Shown: in pieces, positions 7,928-14,141 of the stretch | How positions within the stretch are numbered: the stretch's first letter is position 1 | How the letters are laid out: each line of letters starts with the position of its first letter | Source of the DNA: CAZQFS01 sp964592755 | GTDB lineage: Bacteria > Hydrothermota > Tepidihabitantia > Tepidihabitantales > Tepidihabitantaceae | Direction of reading: 5' to 3' | NCBI GenBank assembly: GCA_964592755.1 | Contig: CAZQFS010000065.1 | Span: 1-15,292, forward strand | Length of the DNA stretch: 15,292 nucleotides | The notes under the pieces: model-generated | What the model was told of the DNA's origin: nothing | What the model saw: the letters and a program-made list of their open reading frames with translations, nothing else | Databases searched by the model: none | Position numbers and translations under genes: made by a program

Positions 7928-7956
7928 AGTATATTGGTGTCGCTCGCCGCTGTCAA
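7928..7956 (-). promoter_or_regulatory. Near-consensus vegetative promoter for the bactofilin operon
   Basis: On the minus strand the -35 is TTGACA (7951-7956) and the -10 is TATACT (7928-7933), with a 17-base spacer. This matches 11 of 12 positions of the sigma-70 consensus at ideal spacing. Transcription should start near 7921, giving a leader of about 77 bases to the bactofilin ATG at 7844. It lies in the 154-base gap between the thymidine phosphorylase stop and bactofilin. No other strong signal and no T-tailed terminator is visible in that gap. Confidence 0.8.
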
Positions 7957-7998
7957 ACCCGATTGTCCTGGCCCTGGCTCCTGCCCGGGCCGGTCAGG

Positions 7999-9309
7999 CT
8001 ACGTCCTTGACAGACGGGTGACAATCGGGTCCTGCGGCTTGGGAGGACTCGCACCGAGCGAGAACACCCGGCCAATCTGCTGTGCCACGCCGTGGGTACG
8101 CGCGCCATCAGACGACATGACCTGCACCAGCACGTCGCCCCGTTCGACCCTCTCCCCCACCCGCTTCTTGAACAGGAACCCGGCTGCCGCATCGACCTTT
8201 GAATCGACGCGGGTACGGCCGATGCCAAGTGCCACCCCGAGCATACCCACCTGGAGCGCATCGATGCTCCGGACAAACCCGGCCGAACCTGCGCATACAT
8301 CCTCGACCGACGCAGCCTGGGGCAGCCTGCCATAGTCGTCAACGATGTCCGGCAGCCCTCCCTGGGCTCGAACGAGCTCACGGAACTTTGCCAGCCCCTT
8401 GCCCAGAGTCAGGGCGCGCAGGAGCAGCCGTCGGGCCTGGGCCGCGCTCGTCGCCTTGCCGGCCAGAAGCAGCATCTCACTGCCAAGCGCCAGGGCAACG
8501 GTCTTCAGGTCGTCGGTCCACCTGCCCTTCAGCGCCTCAATCGCCTCAACGACTTCAACCGCATTGCCCACCGCGGTGCCGAGCGGCTGGGACATCGCGG
8601 TCACCAGGGCGATCACCGGCTTGCTCAATCTGGCTCCGATTTCAATCATCGTCCGGGCAAGCCGCCGCGCATGAGGCACGCGGCACATGAAAGCACCCGA
8701 ACCGGTTTTCACATCCAGCACCAGCCCGTCCGCTCCCTCTGCCAGCTTCTTGGACATGATGCTCGCGGCAATCAGTGGGATTGACTCGACCGTGCCGGTC
8801 ACATCCCGAAGCGCATACATCTTCCTGTCAGCCGGGCACATCTTCTGAGTCTGACCGGCCATCACCACGCCGACCGAGGCCAGCTGCTCTTTGAACTCCT
8901 CGGGCTTCAGGTCGGTCCGGAAACCGGGGATGGCATCGAGCTTGTCCAGGGTTCCTCCGGTATGGGCCAGACTGCGGCCCGAGACCATCGGCACCCTGAC
9001 CCCGCAGGCAGCAACGAGCGGTGCGAGCACGAGCGACACCTTGTCGCCGACACCGCCGGTCGAGTGCTTGTCGACCTTCGGGCCGGGGACGCCGGAGAGG
9101 TCGAGCACCGTGCCCGAGTTCATCATCGCGGTGGTCAGCGCCGTGGTTTCATCCATGCTCAGACCGCGGATGAACGCTGCCATCAGCCAGGCCGCCATCT
9201 GATAGTCGGGCATGTCGCCCGCCACATAGTTCCGGACCAGGAACTCAATCTCGTCCGCGCTCAACCGACCACGGTCGCGCTTCTTCTTGGTCAACTCAAC
9301 GACGTTCAT
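7999..9309 (-). CDS. deoA: Thymidine (pyrimidine-nucleoside) phosphorylase
   Basis: A 436-residue enzyme that splits thymidine or related pyrimidine nucleosides with phosphate, giving the free base and (deoxy)ribose-1-phosphate in nucleoside salvage. Length and motifs are complete: phosphate-binding KHSTGGVGDK (81-90), the family signature region SGRSLAHTGGTLDKLDAI (110-127, with Asp125 where many members have Glu), and base-binding Arg168, Ser183 and Lys187, which align with Arg171, Ser186 and Lys190 of E. coli DeoA. Residue 108 is Met, as I recall for thymidine phosphorylases, where pyrimidine-nucleoside phosphorylases have Lys. This favours DeoA-type specificity, with modest certainty. The C-terminal biotinyl-like domain (about 345-436) is present. 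The gene stands alone, with its own promoter at 9325-9352 and almost no leader. Confidence 0.93.
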   Translation of the reverse strand: MNVVELTKKKRDRGRLSADEIEFLVRNYVAGDMPDYQMAAWLMAAFIRGLSMDETTALTTAMMNSGTVLDLSGVPGPKVDKHSTGGVGDKVSLVLAPLVAACGVRVPMVSGRSLAHTGGTLDKLDAIPGFRTDLKPEEFKEQLASVGVVMAGQTQKMCPADRKMYALRDVTGTVESIPLIAASIMSKKLAEGADGLVLDVKTGSGAFMCRVPHARRLARTMIEIGARLSKPVIALVTAMSQPLGTAVGNAVEVVEAIEALKGRWTDDLKTVALALGSEMLLLAGKATSAAQARRLLLRALTLGKGLAKFRELVRAQGGLPDIVDDYGRLPQAASVEDVCAGSAGFVRSIDALQVGMLGVALGIGRTRVDSKVDAAAGFLFKKRVGERVERGDVLVQVMSSDGARTHGVAQQIGRVFSLGASPPKPQDPIVTRLSRT

Positions 9310-9324
9310 CGGGGAATCGCGGCC

Positions 9325-9352
9325 ATGATACCACCCCTGCCGTCCAAGTCAA
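9325..9352 (-). promoter_or_regulatory. Promoter of the thymidine phosphorylase gene
   Basis: On the minus strand TTGACT (9347-9352) and TATCAT (9325-9330) are 16 bases apart, each matching 5 of 6 consensus positions. The predicted transcript start near 9318 leaves only about 9 bases before the ATG at 9309. No Shine-Dalgarno is present in those bases, so the mRNA would be nearly leaderless. Confidence 0.65.
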
Positions 9353-9386
9353 CAGCAGAATTGTGTTCCTCACCGACCACTCTTGC

Positions 9387-9415
9387 TTGACACCGCTGCT
9401 TTGCCGGCCTAGACT
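9387..9415 (+). promoter_or_regulatory. Promoter of the NYN-domain gene
   Basis: TTGACA (9387-9392) and TAGACT (9410-9415) are separated by exactly 17 bases, matching 10 of 12 consensus positions. Transcription should begin near 9422, leaving a leader of about 45 bases that carries the GAGG ribosome site at 9459-9462. It is arranged back to back with the thymidine phosphorylase promoter; the two -35 boxes are 34 bases apart. Confidence 0.7.
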
Positions 9416-9466
9416 CGGTCAGCCATTAAGGCAGAGTATGCGTCTTGCGTCAGACTGCGAGGTAAC

Positions 9467-10078
9467 ATGAGCCCGACAACCGAAAAGCCCAAACTGCTCC
9501 TGGTTGACTTTGAGAATGTCCAACAGGTTGAGTTGACCCGGCTGGACCAAAGCTACCGAATCATCATCTTTGTGGGCCTCAACCAGAAGAGCGTACCATT
9601 TGACCTGGTCACCCGGGCACAGCAGCTCGGCAGCCGGGTCGAATGGCTCAAGGTATCCGGCGAGGGCCGCAACGCACTCGACTTCTTCATCGCGTTTCAC
9701 CTCGGCCGCGTGATCGACAAGCCGCACAGGCCTGAGTGCGTCGTGCTGTCCAGGGACCGGGGATTCGACCCGTTGCTCAAGTACCTGAACGAGAACGGCC
9801 TCAAGTGCCGGCGTATCACCAGCCTTGCCGAGCTGCGCCATCCCCACTCGCCGCACCACGCCGCGCCGGCCGAGGACCCGAGAGTCAGGCGGGTCGTAGA
9901 GCTCCTGAGCAAACTGGAAAAGAGGTCACGGCCCCGACGCCTGCGGACCCTGGCCCAGAGCATCTCCGCCATGTATCAGCGAAACCTCTCACGTCAGGAA
10001 GTCGAGCAGATCATCGGCTCCATGCTTTCGCAGAACCTTGTGACCGAGTCAAACGGCGCGGTCAGCTACAACTTCTAG
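9467..10078 (+). CDS. NYN/PIN-like domain protein, putative ribonuclease, with C-terminal winged-helix-like tail
   Basis: A 203-residue protein. Residues about 8-120 form a NYN (PIN-like, DUF88/LabA-related) domain. The conserved acidic metal-site residues are visible: Asp14 and Glu16-Asn17 in LLVDFENV, Asp72 in GRNALDFFIAFHLG, and Asp97 and Asp101 in LSRDRGFDPLL. NYN proteins are generally Mg-dependent RNases, so RNA cleavage is the likely role, but the target is unknown. Residues about 138-203 are basic, then form a probable winged helix (LAQSISAMY ... RQEVEQIIGSMLSQNLVTE ... AVSYNF) that could bind nucleic acid. There is no signal peptide or membrane segment. No partner antitoxin lies next to it, so it does not look like a toxin-antitoxin pair. 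It has its own promoter and a GAGG ribosome site 4 bases before the ATG. Confidence 0.85.
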   Translation: MSPTTEKPKLLLVDFENVQQVELTRLDQSYRIIIFVGLNQKSVPFDLVTRAQQLGSRVEWLKVSGEGRNALDFFIAFHLGRVIDKPHRPECVVLSRDRGFDPLLKYLNENGLKCRRITSLAELRHPHSPHHAAPAEDPRVRRVVELLSKLEKRSRPRRLRTLAQSISAMYQRNLSRQEVEQIIGSMLSQNLVTESNGAVSYNF

Positions 10079-10146
10079 CCCATCCGCGCTCAGGCCCGGC
10101 CCCGGGCGCGACCCGGACGTGAAGCGCAGTACGATGCCTTCCGTCT

Positions 10147-11805
10147 TCAGTGCACGGTCACGAGCGGTCTGAGTCGCTCGAGTTTCTTCGGCCCGATGCC
10201 CTTGACCTGGTCCAGGTCATCCACCGACTTGAACCGGCCCTGACTTGTCCGGAAATCAACTATCCGCTGCGCAGTCGCAGGCCCGATACCAGGCAGCGTG
10301 CAGAGCAACTCGACACCGGCCGTGTTGATGTTGACCGGACCCGGACCCGTATTCCGCGCAATGCCGGGCGTGGCCGGGTAGCGGCGAACAGACGGTGCCG
10401 GGCCCAGGGTCTCTTTGCTGCCGCAGTAGTCGAGCCATGTCTCTGTCAAGTCACGCGGCAGCAGCCTGCCGCCCGGTCCGGCGCGCGTCCTCTCAAGCCA
10501 TTGCTCAGTTGTCACCACCCGATAGGTGCCCTGCTTCCGCTCGCGCACCCGGGCCCGGGCAACCTGGCCGACCGCGGGCCAGCCGCCCGTATCGCCGGTC
10601 ACAAAGTAGTCGGCTCCGGCCAGAGCCGGTGCCGGCATGGCCTGGTCCACGCAGTCCGAGGCGACCAGCCTGGTAAGTACCGTATCATCCATCAAGACCA
10701 GCCTCAGCTTCTCCCGGAACGGCACGGCCAGAAACAGCTCATACCCGGTCAGACGACCAGACCTCAGCCCGGACTCGACCACCGAGAGCGGCAGAACCAC
10801 AACATCGGCCCTGGCCTGGTGCCGCACTGCCTCGGCCAGAAGCAGTCCCAGACTCAGCCGACCCGCGCTGTCCGGCACCAGCTCGCAGGAGTTGAACACC
10901 AGCAGACGGTCACTCGTCGTATCGCTGTCCGGTAACGGCTCCACATTCAGCACCCGACGCTCAATCTGATATACCCTGCGCCCGGCCCGGTCCACCAGCA
11001 GGTCAGCAACGGTGAGCCGCTGGCCGCACGTACCGCAGAAACCCGCTTCCTGGGACACCGTGGCCGCCCCCAGCACCAGGTCAACTGCCGGGAAACTGTC
11101 TGCCAGGGCCTGAACCTGAGCCTGGCCCAGATGACCGAGCACGATGACGACATCAGCCGACTCAGACTGCACCGCACCAAGGTACCGGCCCAGCTGTACC
11201 GCGGCCGGCTCGACCGAAAACCCGCGCACGTCCTCAGCCCGGTTCAGCCGCGCAACCTCTGGGTCGGTGATGCCGATCACCGCAACCGTTATTCCGTGCA
11301 CGTTCTTCACCACATAGGGCCTGAACAGGGGCACGCGGCGCTTGAGCACGACATCGAGCATCGGGTCAGCCAGAACGGGAAAGCTCGCAGTCCGGGCCAG
11401 CACCTCCACGTTCTCGGCTCCGCCGACAAAGTCCCTTGGACCGAGTACCGCCGCATCATAGCCGAGCCGGTTCATCAGGCTGATAACAGCCCGACCCTGG
11501 GTGCTGTCTGACTCCGGCGCACCGAACGCGAAATCGCCGGCGTCGAGCAGCAGACAGGCATCAGTCCGCAGCGAATCAACCAGCCGGGCAAGGCCGCTCC
11601 ATCCGCCCAGCTCGCGCCGGGGCAGTCCGGGAGAAAGAAAGTCCACGCAAGGCCGGCTGCGGCAGTGCAGATCAGCCGTCACAATCACCCTGACGGTCAG
11701 CAGGTCTGACGCACCGGCCAGCGCGGCGAGGAGCGCGACACTGAGCATCAGAAGAATATAGCGCCGAACCCGGCCATCGCCAAGCTTGACACCTGACTCA
11801 ACCAT
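10147..11805 (-). CDS. Secreted 5'-nucleotidase-fold protein (degenerate active site) fused to ComEA-like HhH domain
   Basis: A 552-residue exported protein. An N-terminal signal covers about 13-33 (RVRRYILLMLSVALLAALAG). A calcineurin-like metallophosphatase domain (about 36-290) and a 5'-nucleotidase C-terminal-like domain (about 298-440) follow. The tail (about 489-552) is a ComEA-type double helix-hairpin-helix: VNINTAGVELLCTLPGIGPA, then FKSVDDLDQVKGIGPKKLERL. Motif I (Asp45, His47), motif II (Asp91) and His225 remain. The usual GNHE is GPRD (122-125) and the usual GHTH is GAAT (246-249); the NGGGIR substrate loop of the second domain is also absent. A CGTC pair (257-260) follows the lost GHTH. 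It is therefore probably not a normal nucleotidase and may act in DNA binding or uptake at the surface. The start is ATG 11805; the frame extends upstream, but that part overlaps the divergent gene and precedes no better signal. Confidence 0.85.
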   Translation of the reverse strand: MVESGVKLGDGRVRRYILLMLSVALLAALAGASDLLTVRVIVTADLHCRSRPCVDFLSPGLPRRELGGWSGLARLVDSLRTDACLLLDAGDFAFGAPESDSTQGRAVISLMNRLGYDAAVLGPRDFVGGAENVEVLARTASFPVLADPMLDVVLKRRVPLFRPYVVKNVHGITVAVIGITDPEVARLNRAEDVRGFSVEPAAVQLGRYLGAVQSESADVVIVLGHLGQAQVQALADSFPAVDLVLGAATVSQEAGFCGTCGQRLTVADLLVDRAGRRVYQIERRVLNVEPLPDSDTTSDRLLVFNSCELVPDSAGRLSLGLLLAEAVRHQARADVVVLPLSVVESGLRSGRLTGYELFLAVPFREKLRLVLMDDTVLTRLVASDCVDQAMPAPALAGADYFVTGDTGGWPAVGQVARARVRERKQGTYRVVTTEQWLERTRAGPGGRLLPRDLTETWLDYCGSKETLGPAPSVRRYPATPGIARNTGPGPVNINTAGVELLCTLPGIGPATAQRIVDFRTSQGRFKSVDDLDQVKGIGPKKLERLRPLVTVH

Positions 11806-11813
11806 CCTACAAT
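11786..11813 (+). promoter_or_regulatory. Promoter of the SPT-like operon, predicted leaderless
   Basis: TTGACA (11786-11791) and TACAAT (11808-11813) are 16 bases apart, 11 of 12 consensus positions. The expected start site, 7 bases past the -10, is 11820, next to the ATG at 11821. The -35 and most of the spacer lie inside the 5' end of the divergent 5'-nucleotidase-fold gene. Confidence 0.75.
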
Positions 11814-11820
11814 GGCCGCG

Positions 11821-13008
11821 ATGGACCTCTTTGCCAAGTGCCTGCCGTTCTCGCACTACATCGACCGGGTGAAGAAAGCGGGCAACTACCCGTACTTCAT
11901 CCCCCTCAACTCCGAGCCTGACCGCCGCGTCGTCATCTACGGCAAAGAGCTGATCATGCTCGGCTCAAACAACTACCTCGGCCTCACAACCCACCCGGCA
12001 ATCAAACAGGCAGCCATTCAGGCAATCAACGACTACGGCACCGGCTGCACCGGCTCGCGCTTTCTCAACGGCACACTCGACCTTCACGTCCGGCTCGAAT
12101 CCGAACTCGCCCACTTCTACCGCAAGGACGACTGCATCGTGTTCTCAACCGGGTACCAGACCAACCTCGGCGTAGTCTCGGCCCTGGTGCGCAAAGGCGA
12201 CGTCGCGGTCTGCGACAAGCTCGACCATGCATCGGTCGTTGACGGCTGCCAGATGTCCTTCGGCTCGGTCAAGCGGTTCCTGCACAACGACCCGGACTCG
12301 CTCGAACGCACCCTGGCCGGGTTGCACCACCAGGGTGGCAGGCTGGTCGTTGTGGACGGCGTGTTTTCCATGGAAGGCGACCTGTCCCCGCTCGACCGCA
12401 TCGTACCCATCTGCCGCCGACACCACGCCCGGCTGATGGTAGACGATGCTCACGCAGTCGGCGTGATGGGCCGGCATGGCCGCGGCACCTGTGAGCACTT
12501 CGGGGTCGAGGAGTCGGTTGACCTGATCATGGGCACATTCTCCAAATCATTTGCCACGATTGGCGGGTACGTAGTCGGCAACCATTCGGTCATCAACTAC
12601 ATCCGGCATCAGGCCCGTTCGCTCATCTTCTCGGCCGCAATACCCCCGACCGCAGCCGCAACCGTCCTCGCCGCCCTCAAGGCAATCAAGGCCGAACCCG
12701 ACCGCCGGGAGCGGCTCTGGCAGACCGCGCGGAAAATGCACGCCGGGCTCAGAAGCATGGGCTACAACATCGGCACCACCGAAACTCCGATCATCCCGAT
12801 CCACATCGGCCCGGACATGAAGACCCTCGAGTTCTGGCGCAGCCTGTTCGATGCCGGCATCTATGCCAACCCGGTCCTGCCGCCCGCGGTTCCGCCCAAT
12901 CGCTCCCTTATCCGCACCAGCTACATGGCCACTCACACCGAAGAAGACACCGACCAGGCCCTGGAAATCTTCGAACAGGTCGGCAAGAAGACAGGTGTTA
13001 TCCAGTGA
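11821..13008 (+). CDS. Alpha-oxoamine synthase, probable serine palmitoyltransferase
   Basis: A 395-residue PLP enzyme that condenses an amino acid with an acyl-CoA and loses CO2. The family includes serine palmitoyltransferase (SPT), glycine C-acetyltransferase (Kbl) and 8-amino-7-oxononanoate synthase (BioF). PLP-site residues are present: His136 (DHAS), Asp208 and His211 (DDAH), and Lys242 in GTFSKSF. Several stretches match the Bacteroides-type SPT as I remember it: YPYF near the N-terminus (23-26), GSRFLNGTLDLHV (78-90), VVDGVFSMEGDL (177-188), DLIMGTFSKSFATIGG (234-249), ETPIIPI and MATHT. SPT makes 3-ketosphinganine from serine and palmitoyl-CoA, the first step of sphingolipid synthesis. 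The ATG at 11821 was chosen because the -10 box covers the in-frame ATG at 11812. A GNAT-like acyltransferase gene overlaps its end by 4 bases. A Kbl role remains possible. Confidence 0.85.
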   Translation: MDLFAKCLPFSHYIDRVKKAGNYPYFIPLNSEPDRRVVIYGKELIMLGSNNYLGLTTHPAIKQAAIQAINDYGTGCTGSRFLNGTLDLHVRLESELAHFYRKDDCIVFSTGYQTNLGVVSALVRKGDVAVCDKLDHASVVDGCQMSFGSVKRFLHNDPDSLERTLAGLHHQGGRLVVVDGVFSMEGDLSPLDRIVPICRRHHARLMVDDAHAVGVMGRHGRGTCEHFGVEESVDLIMGTFSKSFATIGGYVVGNHSVINYIRHQARSLIFSAAIPPTAAATVLAALKAIKAEPDRRERLWQTARKMHAGLRSMGYNIGTTETPIIPIHIGPDMKTLEFWRSLFDAGIYANPVLPPAVPPNRSLIRTSYMATHTEEDTDQALEIFEQVGKKTGVIQ

Positions 13009-14141
13009 CTCAGGTCACGGTCACCCGGGTTGAATCCAGAAGAGACCTCCACCGGTTTGTCATGCTTCCCTTCCGGTTGTACCGTGCCGACCCGTACTGG
13101 GTCCCGCCGCTTATCGCCGACGTCAAGCGCGCCCTCACCCCGGGAATCAACCCCTACTGGAACCATGCCGAACGCGAACTCTACCTGGCGTGGCGCGACG
13201 GCTCGCTCACCGGCCGGGTAGCGGCCATTCACGACCGCACCTACAACCAGCACCACTCCAGTTCGGTCACCTGCTTCGGCTTCTTTGAAACCGAAGAAGA
13301 CCCGGCCACTGCCCGGGCACTCCTCGACCAGGTAGTCAGCTTTGCCCGCTCACGCGGCTCGACCGTCGTCTACGGCCCGGCCAACCCCTCGCTCAACGAC
13401 GAGGCCGGCATGCTCATCGACCCGTTCGACTCATCACCGCTCGTCAAGATGTCCTACAACCCTCCGTACTACCCGGCACTGGTCGAACAGGCCGGGTTCG
13501 CCAAAGTCAAAGACCTCTATGCCTACGTCGTTTCGTCGGACCGACCCCTGCCCGACAAGTACGAACGGGTCATCAAGGCGCTCAAGGCCAGGCCGGGCAT
13601 TCGAGTCCGCTGCCTCGACATGACCAACCTGAGGCGCGACCTTGACATCATCAAGGAAATCTACAACGACGCGTGGTCGGACAACTGGGACTTCTCGCCC
13701 TTCACGAGCGAAGACATCGACGACATGGCCCGCCAGCTCAAACCCCTGATTGAACCATCGCTCTGTCCCTTTGTCTTCTGCCGCGACGAACCCGCCGGCA
13801 TGAGCGTGGCCCTGCCCGACTACAACCAGGTCTTGAAGAAACTCAGGGGCCGGCTGTTCCCCCTGGGCTGGCTCAGGTTCCTGCTCGAGCGAAGGCGCAT
13901 CAACCAAGGTCGGCTCTGGGCCCTGGGACTGAAGAAGAAGTTCCGCCACCAGGGATTCGACTCCCTGCTTTACTACGAGACGCTTGTCGCCGCCCGCAAA
14001 CTCGGATACAAACAGGGCGAAGTCTCCTGGATTCTTGAGGACAACATGGCCATCATCCGGCCGATTCTCAACCTCGGCGGCAGGCTGTACAAGACCTACC
14101 GCGTGTACCAGCGGCCGGTCCGGCCGCTTTCCTCAGGGTGA
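13005..14141 (+). CDS. GNAT-like N-acyltransferase, candidate bacterial ceramide synthase
   Basis: A 378-residue cytoplasmic protein starting at GTG 13005. Its GTGA overlaps the stop of the SPT-like gene, so translation is probably coupled. The first half (about 1-175) belongs to a widespread family annotated as GNAT-like, with RLYRADPYWVPPL (24-36), GRVAAIHDRTYNQHH (70-84), FGFFETEED (91-99), YGPANPSLNDEAGML (123-137) and YNPPYYPALVEQAGF (151-165). The second half has a GNAT acyl-CoA-binding pattern at LGLKKKFRHQGFDSLLYYE (308-326) and a motif-B-like SWILEDNMAIIRPILNLGG (341-359). Placed directly after an SPT-like enzyme, it fits the bacterial ceramide synthase (bCerS) type of acyltransferase, which N-acylates the sphingoid base. 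That role is inferred from context and family type. There is no signal peptide. Its 3' end overlaps the convergent DUF4837-like gene by 9 bases. Confidence 0.8.
   Translation: MTQVTVTRVESRRDLHRFVMLPFRLYRADPYWVPPLIADVKRALTPGINPYWNHAERELYLAWRDGSLTGRVAAIHDRTYNQHHSSSVTCFGFFETEEDPATARALLDQVVSFARSRGSTVVYGPANPSLNDEAGMLIDPFDSSPLVKMSYNPPYYPALVEQAGFAKVKDLYAYVVSSDRPLPDKYERVIKALKARPGIRVRCLDMTNLRRDLDIIKEIYNDAWSDNWDFSPFTSEDIDDMARQLKPLIEPSLCPFVFCRDEPAGMSVALPDYNQVLKKLRGRLFPLGWLRFLLERRRINQGRLWALGLKKKFRHQGFDSLLYYETLVAARKLGYKQGEVSWILEDNMAIIRPILNLGGRLYKTYRVYQRPVRPLSSG

Noticed and set aside
7960..7998. Possible hairpin after the thymidine phosphorylase stop (CCTG...CAGG around CCGGCCCGG)
   Set aside because: The loop is too small, the stem has a mismatch and no U-tract follows, so it is not called a terminator.
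10086..10127. GC-rich inverted repeat after the NYN gene (GCCCG/CGGGC at 10094-10107, flanked by GCGCT and AGCGC)
   Set aside because: No T-run follows on either strand, and short GC palindromes are frequent in this composition. It is not a convincing intrinsic terminator.
11806..11856. Upstream extension of the 5'-nucleotidase-fold gene
   Set aside because: It runs through the divergent operon's -10 box and into its coding region, and would place the signal sequence over 30 residues in. ATG 11805 is preferred.
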